A stretch of DNA of 10,643 nucleotides from Planctomycetota bacterium (GTDB lineage Bacteria; Planctomycetota; Planctomycetia; Pirellulales; Pirellulaceae), in the NCBI GenBank assembly GCA_024277285.1, contig JAJRVM010000207.1, positions 1-10,643 on the forward strand, read 5' to 3'. The stretch's first letter is position 1. The number at the start of each line of letters is the position of its first letter. The translations under genes were made by a program, and so were the position numbers. Of the stretch, positions 1 through 7,146 are shown piece after piece. The notes under the pieces were generated by a model. That model was not told where the DNA came from. It saw nothing but the letters and a program-made list of their open reading frames with translations, and did no database searches.

Positions 1-38
1 CAACCGCCCACTCATCGGGAAAGCGCAACAAACGAGAG

Positions 39-121
39 CCTCTCCCCCTCTCCCCCTCTCCCCCCCTCCCCCTCCCCCCCCCCCTCTCTCTCCCTCCCTC
101 CCCCCCCTCCCTCTCCCCCTC
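39..121. repeat. 83-nt homopyrimidine (C/T) tract
   Basis: Every base from 39 to 121 on the + strand is C or T, with long C runs broken by single T or CT steps. An 11-nt direct repeat (CAACAAACGAG) sits on both sides, at 26-36 and 148-158, and CAACCGC also occurs on both sides at the outer edges. Such mirror-like polypurine/polypyrimidine tracts can form triplex (H-DNA) structures, which is known chemistry and not shown here. They are also prone to slippage, so the exact length may be unreliable. No gene lies in 1-278. The tract ends 169 nt before the downstream ATG. Confidence 0.9.
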
Positions 122-290
122 GACTCACTCCGCAACCGCTACAACCACAACAAACGAGCGCGACGACCGAGTTTTGCTGTCCTTTTGCACCGTTAGAAGG
201 TGAAAAAAAGCGACATGTTGCCTAATAGCGTGCTACGGTTTGAGGGAAAATTATGGAATCACACTCCGTGGATGAAGGTTGTGGTCGATC

Positions 291-2825
291 ATGTGCCATT
301 TCAACAAGACGTCATATTTCGGATTGGGGATAGTGGCATGTTTGGTCACGTGGTCGGCGGGCTGCCAGCAGCTGCGTATTCCCGCATTTGATCCATCGGG
401 CGCGAAGATTTTCTCCAGCACCGACTCGATGCGGCTAGCGACGCCGAGCGATTCGCGGCAAAAGAGCACCTGCATGTTTCCAAAGCCTGCATGGGAGCAA
501 CCGTTGGCGCCCGAACCGTGTCCCGAGCCCCCGCCGCCGCCCCCGCCGGGCGTACGTGTACCCAAACGCGCCCCTTCCAAAGCGCCGCCCAAAGCGCGGA
601 CCAAGGGTGTGCCGGGCAAGATCACGCTCACTCCGAAACGGATCATTGCACCGGTTGGTAGTGAGGTGGTCATCGTCGGAGGATTGTGCGGCGAAGACGG
701 TTACCTGATCACGCAGCAACCGATCGAATTCATGTTGTCGCAAGACAGCGTGGGACAGTTTGTCGAGGTCAGTGACCGCAATAGCCTCTGGCACCGCTCG
801 AAGAAACTGAGTGCGGACTACGCGATTGCGCGCACGTCCACCAAGGCTCAGGTTATCACTCGTGGCACGCCGAGTGTGACCGATGACATCATGCAACGCA
901 AAGGGCAGTGCTGGATCAGTATCACGTCGGCCAGTGAAGGGACCAGTTACGTCACGGCGGTGGCGAACAAGGGCGCGAACTGGCCGCAACGCCGGCAATC
1001 GGCGTCCATCTACTGGGTCGATGCGCAGTGGGCGTTCCCGAATCCGATCGCCGTACCGGCAGGCCGGCCTCATAATCTGTCGACCAGCGTCACGCGCACG
1101 GCGACCAGCGCGCCGGTAGTGGGCTATATCGTCCGCTACGAGATTGTGGACGGCAACCCGGCGGTATTCGGACCGAGCGGTGCGACGGCATTCGAGCTGC
1201 GGACCAATGACGAAGGCTTGGCCAATGTCGTACTACAACCGACCACGAATCATCCTGGCGTTACGCAGATTCGCATTCGAGTCATCCGCCCCGCCGACCC
1301 CAACAGCGATGCACCGCGCACGCAACTGGGAGAAGGGTACACGTCGATCACCTGGAGTGCACCGGGGCTGGCACTGCGCGCCACCGGGGCTCAAGTCGGC
1401 ACGGTCGGCTCAACGCTTGTCTACCGCTTGGAAGTCCACAACCCGGGTGATATCACAACGCAGAACGTGGTCGTCAATGACGTTCTTCCGCCAAGTCTCA
1501 AATTTATCAGCAGCAATCCGTCGGCGCAGATATTTGGGAACCGCGCCGAGTGGAGATTGGGAGATATCCCGCCCAAATCGGTGCGTGTGATCGAAGTCAA
1601 CTTGCGTGCCGATGCTGGCGGAGCCGTGCGCTATGCGTTTGTTGCGAAGAGTGCCAACGGCCTCCAAGCCGAGGCGTTCGTGGACACGCAAATCACTCGC
1701 CCCGCGCTCTCGCTGAACGTCGTAGGACCACAGACCGCCGAAGTCGGCCAAAGCGTCCAATACCGCATCGAAGTGACCAACAACGGTGCGCAAACGCTTG
1801 ACAAGGTTACGATCGGCGATCGGTTTGATGCCAGTTTGCGGAATGCCGACGGCCTGGCCAGTCCGATCCAAAAGGACTTGGGACGTTTTGACCCCGGCCA
1901 GACCAAAGTATTTCACGTCACATTCATCGTGCAGCGTGCCGGACAAATCTGCCACGTGCTGGAAGTCAGTGCTCAGGGCGGACAGTATGCGCAATCACAA
2001 GCCTGCATCACCGCAACTCAGCCAGCCGTCGTACCACGCCCCAGTTTAAGCGTTACCAAACGCGTGGTGGCGGCCGAGGCTCAGGTCGGCCAAACCGTAC
2101 AGTTCTCGACACAAGTAACCAATACGGGCAATGTCGCACTGACCAACGTCCGTATCGCCGAAGTGTACGATCAGGCATTCATGCCCAAAGAATCAACACC
2201 TGGGGTCGACACGGCAGAATTGGCCAGCAGTGGCCAGCTGGTCTGGACCATCCCCCAACTCCAGCCGGGGCAGACCGTGGAACGCAATGTGCTTTGCGAG
2301 TGTCGCCAACCGGCTGACGCGGCAATGGGACGAGTGACCGTCAGCACCGCCGAAGGGGTCACCCAGGAAGCACAAGCCAGCGTCCGTATTCGGCCGGCCG
2401 CCGCAGCACCGTCGAACGTTCTGCCACCCACCGCCGAAGCCCCGGCGCCCGGACAACTGTTGGTCGACATCTCCGAATTCCGCAACCCCATCAAGATCGG
2501 TGAGGATACCAAGTACGTCATCACCATTAAGAACGATCGAACGGTTCCCGACCAAGACATCGTCGTCACGATTGAGCTGCCGCCTGGCTTGAGACTCAAG
2601 GGAGCGACCGGCCCCACCGTGCCACGCAACATCAGTCCCACTGGCAATGTCGTGCGAATGAACTCGATCAAGGAAATGCGTGCTGGTGAGGTCCTGGCAG
2701 AACCGTTCCGCATCGATGCCACCGGAGTTGCCGCCGGCGAACAGACATTGAGAGTGACTGTCACCAGTCGCCTCTCGCCACAAGGCACGAAAGCTCACAA
2801 AGTGACGACCGTGCTGGCCCAGTAA
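291..2825 (+). CDS. Probable lipoprotein with four DUF11-like repeat domains
   Basis: The protein is 844 aa from the ATG at 291. The N-terminus has a Lys, a hydrophobic stretch (about 9-20) and a lipobox-like W-S-A-G-C ending at Cys25, so export and lipid anchoring are likely. A proline-rich, basic linker follows, with seven consecutive prolines at 80-86. Residues about 110-250 look like an Ig-like beta domain. Four DUF11-type domains occupy roughly 359-468, 472-576, 584-701 and 721-843. Each starts with a strand such as LSLNVVGPQTAEVGQSVQY or LSVTKRVVAAEAQVGQTVQF, followed by V(T/H)N-type turns (VTNNG, VTNTGN, VHNPGD) and a late D/QPGQT or PPKSV segment. DUF11 proteins are typically cell-surface or structural, and planctomycetes carry many of them. 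The exact role is unknown. I chose ATG 291 over TTG 279 because GAAGG at 274-278 is 12 nt upstream of 291 but abuts 279. It ends in TAA. Confidence 0.85.
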   Translation: MCHFNKTSYFGLGIVACLVTWSAGCQQLRIPAFDPSGAKIFSSTDSMRLATPSDSRQKSTCMFPKPAWEQPLAPEPCPEPPPPPPPGVRVPKRAPSKAPPKARTKGVPGKITLTPKRIIAPVGSEVVIVGGLCGEDGYLITQQPIEFMLSQDSVGQFVEVSDRNSLWHRSKKLSADYAIARTSTKAQVITRGTPSVTDDIMQRKGQCWISITSASEGTSYVTAVANKGANWPQRRQSASIYWVDAQWAFPNPIAVPAGRPHNLSTSVTRTATSAPVVGYIVRYEIVDGNPAVFGPSGATAFELRTNDEGLANVVLQPTTNHPGVTQIRIRVIRPADPNSDAPRTQLGEGYTSITWSAPGLALRATGAQVGTVGSTLVYRLEVHNPGDITTQNVVVNDVLPPSLKFISSNPSAQIFGNRAEWRLGDIPPKSVRVIEVNLRADAGGAVRYAFVAKSANGLQAEAFVDTQITRPALSLNVVGPQTAEVGQSVQYRIEVTNNGAQTLDKVTIGDRFDASLRNADGLASPIQKDLGRFDPGQTKVFHVTFIVQRAGQICHVLEVSAQGGQYAQSQACITATQPAVVPRPSLSVTKRVVAAEAQVGQTVQFSTQVTNTGNVALTNVRIAEVYDQAFMPKESTPGVDTAELASSGQLVWTIPQLQPGQTVERNVLCECRQPADAAMGRVTVSTAEGVTQEAQASVRIRPAAAAPSNVLPPTAEAPAPGQLLVDISEFRNPIKIGEDTKYVITIKNDRTVPDQDIVVTIELPPGLRLKGATGPTVPRNISPTGNVVRMNSIKEMRAGEVLAEPFRIDATGVAAGEQTLRVTVTSRLSPQGTKAHKVTTVLAQ

Positions 2826-2885
2826 ACAGTTACCCAGTGACCGGTTGCGGATACGGATTCGTCTCACTCGCAAAGCCCTCGAGCC

Positions 2886-3266
2886 ATGCCACGCTTTGTC
2901 ATCCTGCGCCATGAGTACTCGCCCGATTCGTCTCAACGGTCCCATTGGGACATGATGTTCGAGCAGGGCGATGTTTTGTTCACTTGGGCGTGTCAGCAGC
3001 TGCCCGACCGTGGTACGAGTGTCGAAGCGAGTCAGTTGGCCGACCATCGTTTGGCATACCTCGATTACGAGGGCCCGGTGTCCGGGGAGCGTGGTTCGGT
3101 ATCGCAGTGGGACCAGGGCGAGTACCAAGTCATCGAACGTTCGCCAGCGCGATGGGACGTGGAATTACAGGGCGAAAAACTGGCGGGTCGCCTTACGCTC
3201 ACGCGTCAAGAACGCGTGCAAGCCCCATGGCAAGCGGTCTATTCGCCCGCTGCGTCTGACGTTTGA
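2886..3266 (+). CDS. Stand-alone LigD-type 3'-phosphoesterase domain protein
   Basis: The 126-aa protein matches the short, single-domain form of the DNA polymerase/ligase D N-terminal phosphoesterase (LigD_N, PE). In LigD this domain trims 3'-ribonucleotide and 3'-phosphate ends during non-homologous end joining. Visible motifs are MPRFVILRH with His9, HWDMM with His20 and Asp22, and ADHRLAYLDYEGPVSG with His54 and Tyr58. The His, Asp, His and Tyr positions correspond to metal-binding and catalytic residues of the characterised PE domain. The Arg that follows the H-x-D motif in LigD (HYDFR) is Met24 here. No polymerase or ligase domain is attached, and no Ku gene is in the window. The gene begins 60 nt after the DUF11 gene on the same strand, so cotranscription is possible. 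No clear ribosome-binding site precedes the ATG. It is convergent with the TerB-like gene, with 12 nt between their stops. Its actual substrate is unknown. Confidence 0.85.
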   Translation: MPRFVILRHEYSPDSSQRSHWDMMFEQGDVLFTWACQQLPDRGTSVEASQLADHRLAYLDYEGPVSGERGSVSQWDQGEYQVIERSPARWDVELQGEKLAGRLTLTRQERVQAPWQAVYSPAASDV

Positions 3267-3278
3267 CCCCGGGGTGCA

Positions 3279-3899
3279 TCACGACTGCTCAACCGCGTTC
3301 GCCACCACGGCCCGAAAACGCTCCTCCGTGACCCCGATTGCACCCGGCATGTTCTTGAGCAACATTTGCCGCGTCTCGCTTAGCGCACCATCCGCCGTGG
3401 CCGCCAAGAACGCGTAAAAAATCAGCTGATCCTTGGCATCATCGTGTAACGGTTGAGTGATTCGATGGATGTAGTTAATCCAGTCTACATCCGTTTCCTG
3501 CACGGCGGCCGCTTCGCGCAGTATCTGTTCACGGCTGACGTCGGTCAAACCGTTTTCGCTGGCGAATCGCTGGACCACCGCCAGCTCGTCATCCGTTACC
3601 TGGTGATCCACCGCGACAATCACCACCAGCACACGGCGAATCACTTCCGCGCTTATTTTACGGCTCGACGCGCGAATTTGCTCAACCGACAACTCCAGCA
3701 TTTCCGGCTCGCTCGTTTGCCGGCATTGCGAACACTCGACGTATTGTGAACGCGACTTAATGGGAATGAGCGGTATGAAATAGAAGGTCAGGAAGATGAC
3801 GACGTTGCGATGGCGATAGGGCGTGAGTTCGTCGCAATTCGGACAATGAAAAGTCCCCGTTTCTTTGGTAAGCGTTATATCCGTCGTCCCAATGATCAT
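3279..3899 (-). CDS. Zinc-ribbon plus TerB-like domain protein
   Basis: The protein is 206 aa. The N-terminal third is a zinc-ribbon with CPNC (Cys19, Cys22) and CSQC (Cys56, Cys59). A strongly hydrophobic segment (VVIFLTFYFIPLIPI, about 33-47) lies between the two Cys pairs, an arrangement seen in small zinc-ribbon families. Residues about 80-204 are helical and resemble the TerB tellurite-resistance fold. Two acidic helix-loop motifs support this: AVDHQVTDDE at 96-105 and ATADGALSET at 167-176. TerB-like domains bind metal and are found in stress-related and membrane-associated proteins, but many are stand-alone with no known role, so tellurite resistance should not be assumed. The ATG at 3899 is supported by a GGGAG ribosome-binding site (CTCCC on the + strand at 3909-3913), about 9 nt upstream. 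Confidence 0.8.
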   Translation of the reverse strand: MIIGTTDITLTKETGTFHCPNCDELTPYRHRNVVIFLTFYFIPLIPIKSRSQYVECSQCRQTSEPEMLELSVEQIRASSRKISAEVIRRVLVVIVAVDHQVTDDELAVVQRFASENGLTDVSREQILREAAAVQETDVDWINYIHRITQPLHDDAKDQLIFYAFLAATADGALSETRQMLLKNMPGAIGVTEERFRAVVANAVEQS

Positions 3900-3908
3900 C
3901 TGCTTCTG

Positions 3909-3913
3909 CTCCC
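3909..3913 (-). promoter_or_regulatory. Shine-Dalgarno of the TerB-like gene
   Basis: On the - strand this reads GGGAG and lies 9 nt upstream of the ATG at 3899. It is the best-placed ribosome-binding site for that gene and fixes its start. Confidence 0.6.
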
Positions 3914-4048
3914 ACCGCAGTTATCCCACATTCATGCAGCGCGATCTCCACTCGCTTCACCCCATGATACCAGACCACTCCAGCATCCACACCGTCCCGT
4001 ACTGTGCTGTGCTTTCGAAGTAAGCGTCTCAGATCGAGGAACATTCCC

Positions 4049-4079
4049 CTCACTCGGCGCGTGACACTGGCTGAGTGAG
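4049..4079. repeat. Hairpin with 10-bp stem
   Basis: CTCACTCGGC (4049-4058) and GCTGAGTGAG (4070-4079) pair at 9 of 10 positions across an 11-nt loop. No T-run follows, so it is not a standard terminator. Its right side contains ACACTGGCT (4064-4072), which recurs in the neighbouring element at 4327-4335 and, inverted, at 4124-4132. Confidence 0.55.
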
Positions 4080-4114
4080 CGCAAAGGACGTCGCCATTAC
4101 AAAGTAACACACAT

Positions 4115-4344
4115 CGCGATCGGAGCCAGTGTTTTGCTGCTCTGAGGACTGTTCCAGTTCACATGTGTGCCACTGCATGCGGAGACGAGATTCCCAATTC
4201 TGTTCGATTCACGACCACAAAACGAGTCTCCACCACACCGCCGTTCGCTGCACGCAGTGAGCAGCGGGCACCCACGTTCCATTTGAACCGGCACGTGTGA
4301 CTTCGGCACACACTGCGATGGAAACAACACTGGCTCCATTCGCG
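4115..4344. repeat. 230-bp element bounded by 19-bp inverted repeats
   Basis: The left end (4115-4133, CGCGATCGGAGCCAGTGTT) and the reverse complement of the right end (4326-4344) match at 17 of 19 positions, with a perfect 12-bp core (GGAGCCAGTGTT). Weaker similarity continues inward, including TCACAyGTG at the same distance from both ends. No transposase is encoded. I see no obvious target-site duplication. It could be a decayed non-autonomous element or a structured non-coding segment. Confidence 0.5.
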
Positions 4345-4360
4345 CGGCCAAAGGAAAGTT

Positions 4361-4623
4361 GTAGCCGTTCACGCGATCTTGACACAGCGAGAAGAAAACC
4401 TCGGAATATCGAATATCGAGCAAGGAGTGCAGAAGGAAGAGCGGCCTGTTGTGATGGTAATGGGACAAATTGCCGTTGACGATTCAACGCAATGTCGCAG
4501 CTTCCACGTTGTAGCTCACATCCAGGTCGGTATTGGCTTGTTTCCTTCGGCCTTCTGCGGTTCCTTGTTCGGTATTCTGCGGTTCGTTTTCTTCGTGAAG
4601 TGTGAATTCTCGTGAACGGTTAC
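4361..4623. repeat. 263-bp element with about 80-nt imperfect inverted arms
   Basis: The left arm (4361-4440) and the reverse complement of the right arm (about 4544-4623) align nearly end to end. Shared blocks in the same order are GTArCCGTTCACG, GAAGAAAAC, GAATAyCGArCAAGGA and GCAGAAGG, with small length differences between them. The innermost block is 4411-4440 against 4547-4577. The central 100 nt (4441-4543) does not pair obviously. The arms are AG-rich on one strand and contain GAATATCGAATATCGA, a phrase that reads like dispersed environmental-bacterial repeat DNA. No protein is convincingly encoded. A transcript through it could fold into a long imperfect stem. Confidence 0.6.
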
Positions 4624-4679
4624 GGCAATTCAAGCTTGTACGCAACGCAGGATGACCATGCTGGTTCTCGCGCATTCAG

Positions 4680-4748
4680 CCGGTGGCACGCAAATCCGCC
4701 GGTGGCACCCAAACCCGCCGGTGGCACTCAAACCCGCCGGTGGCACTC
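4680..4748. repeat. 19-bp tandem repeat, 3.6 copies
   Basis: The unit CCGGTGGCACnCAAACCCG starts at 4680, 4699, 4718 and 4737. The first three copies are full length with one or two substitutions and the last is partial. It lies 32-100 nt beyond the speA stop, so on the - strand it would be in the speA 3' region. There are no spacers, so it is not CRISPR. Confidence 0.85.
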
Positions 4749-4779
4749 TGAGCAGTCATTCAACAAAGTGTGCGTGCCG

Positions 4780-6699
4780 TCACGGAGTTTCTTCCTCGAG
4801 GTAGGTGTAGCCATTGAGCGCTTCTTCGAAGAATTTCATGCAGCGTCCTGCTTCGGAGTTTTCCAAGCGTCCTTGCCGCACGGCACGTTCTACGGAATCT
4901 TGCAGACGTCGCACGAGCTCATCGCGTGGAAACTGTACGTAATTAAGTACTTCAGTAACCGTATCGCCCTTGATCATGGACTCGAGGACCACTTCACCTG
5001 ATTCCGTCAGATTGACATGCACGGCATTCGTATCGCCAAACAAATTGTGCAAGTCGCCGAGGATCTCCTGGTAGGCACCGATCAGAAAGACACCAATCAC
5101 ATACGGTTGGTCACCACACGGGTGCACAGGCAAGGTCCGTTTGCCGGTGGGCCGATCAATAAACTGATCGACTCGGCCATCGGAGTCGCAGGTAATGTCA
5201 GCCAGCACCGCCGACTCAGTCGGCCGCCGCTCTAGACAGTGGATCGGCAATACGGGGAACAACTGTTTGATCGCCCAGCTATCGGGCAACGATTGAAAGA
5301 GCGAGAAATTGCAGAAATAGGTATCGCACAGCAGGTGGTCGAGTTGCGCCAGTTCGTTGGGGACATAGTCCATCGCATCGATCAACGCGCGCACTCGCCT
5401 GCAGATCGTCCAAAAGAGATCCTCGGCCGTGGCCCGTTGCTCCAGGGAAAGGTGTCCGGTACTAAAAAGAGCGATCGCGGTATCGAGCCACTGTTGCGCG
5501 TCATGGAACGATTCGAGCGCATTGTCCAACCGCAATTCGTCCAACGTGTGTTGCAAGTCGCAAACCGGCTGAGGTTCATTGCCCGTCAACTCGACACACG
5601 GCGTCTCACCGCTTCCCTGCCGTGTCACGCCCAAGACGTTGAAGAGCAGCACACTGTGGTGAGCCACAACCGCGCGGCCACTCTCGGATATAATGTGCGG
5701 GTGCGGCACTTGTGCATCGTCACACACAGTCTGAATATGGTAGACAACATCGTTGCCGTACTCCTGCAATGCGTAATTGACGCTCGATGCCGAGTCGGTT
5801 TGCGAGCCGTCATAGTCGATTCCCAACCCGCCACCGACGTCGAGATACTCGAGTCCCGCGCCACAATGGACGAGGTTCGTGTAGACGCGTGCCGCTTCCA
5901 TCAACGCGTTCTTGATCATACGGATGTTGGTCACCTGGCTGCCAAGATGAAAATGGAGCAGCTTCAGGCAGTCTGCCATACCGGTCCTTTTTAGCTCATC
6001 GAGAACCGCCAACACCTCGCCGACGGTCAAACCGAACTTCGAGTGATAGCCGCCCGACATGTGCCAGCGCCCGGCACCACGAGCCGCCAGCTTGACGCGC
6101 ACTCCGACGCGTGGACGCACTCCGACCGATTCAGCATGGCGTAAGATCATCGCCAAGTCGGTGAACTTCTCGATCACCGTGATCACGTTACGCCCCATCT
6201 TCTGCGCCAGCATGGCCATTTCGACGAATTCGCTGTCCTTGAATCCGTTGCAAATGATCGGCACGTCCGAGTCGGCCATCGCGACGACGGCCAGCAGCTC
6301 CGGTTTGCTGCCAGCTTCCAACCCACAGCCATGCGTCTTGCCAAATCGAACAATCTCCTCCACCACTTGCCGTTGCGGATTCACTTTGACCGGATAGACC
6401 AGCGAATAGCCGCCACGATAACCGTATTCCGCGATCGCTTGGGAAAAGACCGCTTGAATCGATTCGATTCGATCTTTCAAGATGCCGCTGAAGCGGACGA
6501 GAATCGGCAGATCAATGCCCCGTTCGCCCAAGCGATCGACCAACTCCTTCAGATCGATCGACGCCTTCGGTTCGCGCCCCGGATGGACCGTCAAATGGCC
6601 GCGGTCGTCCACGCTGAAATAACCACCTCCCCAGCGTGCCACGTCATACAGTTCAATCGAGTCCGCGACCGTCCATCCGCCCGTCACGTCTTTGTCCAT
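4780..6699 (-). CDS. speA: Biosynthetic arginine decarboxylase (SpeA)
   Basis: This PLP-dependent fold-type III enzyme converts arginine to agmatine and CO2, the first step of putrescine/spermidine synthesis from arginine. The length (639 aa from ATG 6699) matches the family. Numbered from an upstream in-frame GTG at 6714 (five residues longer), landmarks are YPVKVNPQ with the PLP lysine at 110, HFHLGSQ at 254-260, DVGGGLGIDYDGS at 292-304, ESGRA at 344-348 and the C-terminal TCDSDG with Cys509, which completes the active site of the partner subunit in this fold. All key motifs are intact. I prefer ATG 6699 because GAGG on the - strand lies 9 nt upstream of it and overlaps the GTG alternative. 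The gene stands alone: its left neighbour is repeat DNA and its right neighbour is divergent. No agmatine-processing gene (speB, aguA or aguB) is in view. Confidence 0.96.
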   Translation of the reverse strand: MDKDVTGGWTVADSIELYDVARWGGGYFSVDDRGHLTVHPGREPKASIDLKELVDRLGERGIDLPILVRFSGILKDRIESIQAVFSQAIAEYGYRGGYSLVYPVKVNPQRQVVEEIVRFGKTHGCGLEAGSKPELLAVVAMADSDVPIICNGFKDSEFVEMAMLAQKMGRNVITVIEKFTDLAMILRHAESVGVRPRVGVRVKLAARGAGRWHMSGGYHSKFGLTVGEVLAVLDELKRTGMADCLKLLHFHLGSQVTNIRMIKNALMEAARVYTNLVHCGAGLEYLDVGGGLGIDYDGSQTDSASSVNYALQEYGNDVVYHIQTVCDDAQVPHPHIISESGRAVVAHHSVLLFNVLGVTRQGSGETPCVELTGNEPQPVCDLQHTLDELRLDNALESFHDAQQWLDTAIALFSTGHLSLEQRATAEDLFWTICRRVRALIDAMDYVPNELAQLDHLLCDTYFCNFSLFQSLPDSWAIKQLFPVLPIHCLERRPTESAVLADITCDSDGRVDQFIDRPTGKRTLPVHPCGDQPYVIGVFLIGAYQEILGDLHNLFGDTNAVHVNLTESGEVVLESMIKGDTVTEVLNYVQFPRDELVRRLQDSVERAVRQGRLENSEAGRCMKFFEEALNGYTYLEEETP

Positions 6700-6759
6700 C
6701 CCGAGACGCCTCACTCAAATACAACGTTTCAAGAGCTCGCTACCAAATCCATATGGAGG

Positions 6760-6789
6760 ATTAATGTAACCGTTTCGGGCCGTTTGCAA
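6760..6789 (-). promoter_or_regulatory. Possible sigma70-like promoter of speA
   Basis: Reading the - strand, TTGCAA (6784-6789) and ATTAAT (6760-6765) are separated by 18 nt and lie about 60-90 nt upstream of the speA start. Each hexamer matches the sigma70 consensus at only four positions. Both are self-complementary, so the strand is set only by the position of speA. This is a weak prediction. Confidence 0.25.
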
Positions 6790-6944
6790 ATGACGCCGTG
6801 GTGAAAAGCCCCCCATGCATGAAGATAACACGCTTCTGGAGCCGCCAGGAGTGAGTCCGGTGGATCGTCCATCGACCCTTCGGCCGAGCGTTTGGCGGCC
6901 GCAGCTACGCCCCGCAACGGGGGCGAACCGGGGAGGCGGATTTT

Positions 6945-6964
6945 CGTAGAATACGGTAGAATAC
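6945..6964 (+). promoter_or_regulatory. Tandem 10-bp repeat with TAGAAT hexamers, possible -10 region
   Basis: CGTAGAATAC and GGTAGAATAC are adjacent. Each contains TAGAAT, which matches TATAAT at five of six positions. No convincing -35 box lies at the usual distance upstream. It could be a promoter for the rightward genes or a binding site repeated once per helical turn (10 bp). Confidence 0.3.
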
Positions 6965-7136
6965 CAGAAGCATGACGATCTTAGCGCCACCGGCCCAGCC
7001 GCCGCCCCCCCCAGCCGGGGACACCGAAGAAGAATCGCCCACGCGACGCGTTAACCCACTCGATCGAACGCAGTCCCGAGTCCCTGGTTTCGGCCGGTGC
7101 CCGATTCTTGTGTGAACCCAATTGTCCTCGAAGCAC

Positions 7137-7140
7137 GGAG
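7137..7140 (+). promoter_or_regulatory. Shine-Dalgarno that decides the start of the unknown gene
   Basis: GGAG at 7137-7140 is followed after 6 nt by TTG at 7147. The frame is also open back to a TTG at 7108, but nothing resembling a ribosome-binding site precedes that codon. Confidence 0.55.
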
Positions 7141-7146
7141 AGTACT

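Larger units (their letters stand above)
3900..4779. other. Gene-poor, repeat-rich intergenic region
   Basis: This stretch of about 880 bases lies between the starts/ends of two leftward genes (TerB-like and speA). Open frames exist on both strands, but none has a recognisable domain or a credible start, and their translations run through repeated DNA. It contains a hairpin at 4049-4079, a 230-bp inverted-repeat element (4115-4344), a 263-bp inverted-repeat element (4361-4623) and a 19-bp tandem repeat (4680-4748). The promoter of the TerB-like gene must lie near 3914-4050 on the - strand, but I cannot identify it. Confidence 0.75.
6700..7146. other. Divergent intergenic region between speA and the unknown gene
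   Basis: These 447 bases must hold the promoters of two divergent transcription units. They include the weak speA promoter candidate, a tandem 10-bp direct repeat (CGTAGAATAC/GGTAGAATAC, 6945-6964) containing two TAGAAT -10-like hexamers on the + strand, and a short proline-rich open frame (6972-7115). I see no tRNA, riboswitch or clear terminator. Confidence 0.6.

Noticed and set aside
200..391. 63-codon GTG-start frame with an AGAAGG-like site just upstream
   Set aside because: It overlaps the signal-peptide region of the DUF11 gene in another frame and has no recognisable content.
2193..3128. Long - strand open frame across the end of the DUF11 gene and the phosphoesterase gene
   Set aside because: It is antisense to two well-supported genes and shows no domain; such shadows are common in GC-rich coding DNA.
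3266..3275. ACCCCGGGGT palindrome between the convergent genes as a bidirectional terminator
   Set aside because: It is a 10-bp loop-free palindrome with no flanking T-runs.
4097..4487. Open frames on the - strand in the TerB-speA gap
   Set aside because: They run through the inverted-repeat elements and change frame relative to the repeats; there is no credible start or family.
4680..4748. Possible CRISPR array
   Set aside because: The 19-bp units are directly adjacent with no spacers, and no cas gene is present.
5239..5994. 251-codon + strand frame
   Set aside because: It is entirely antisense to speA, whose motifs are unmistakable.
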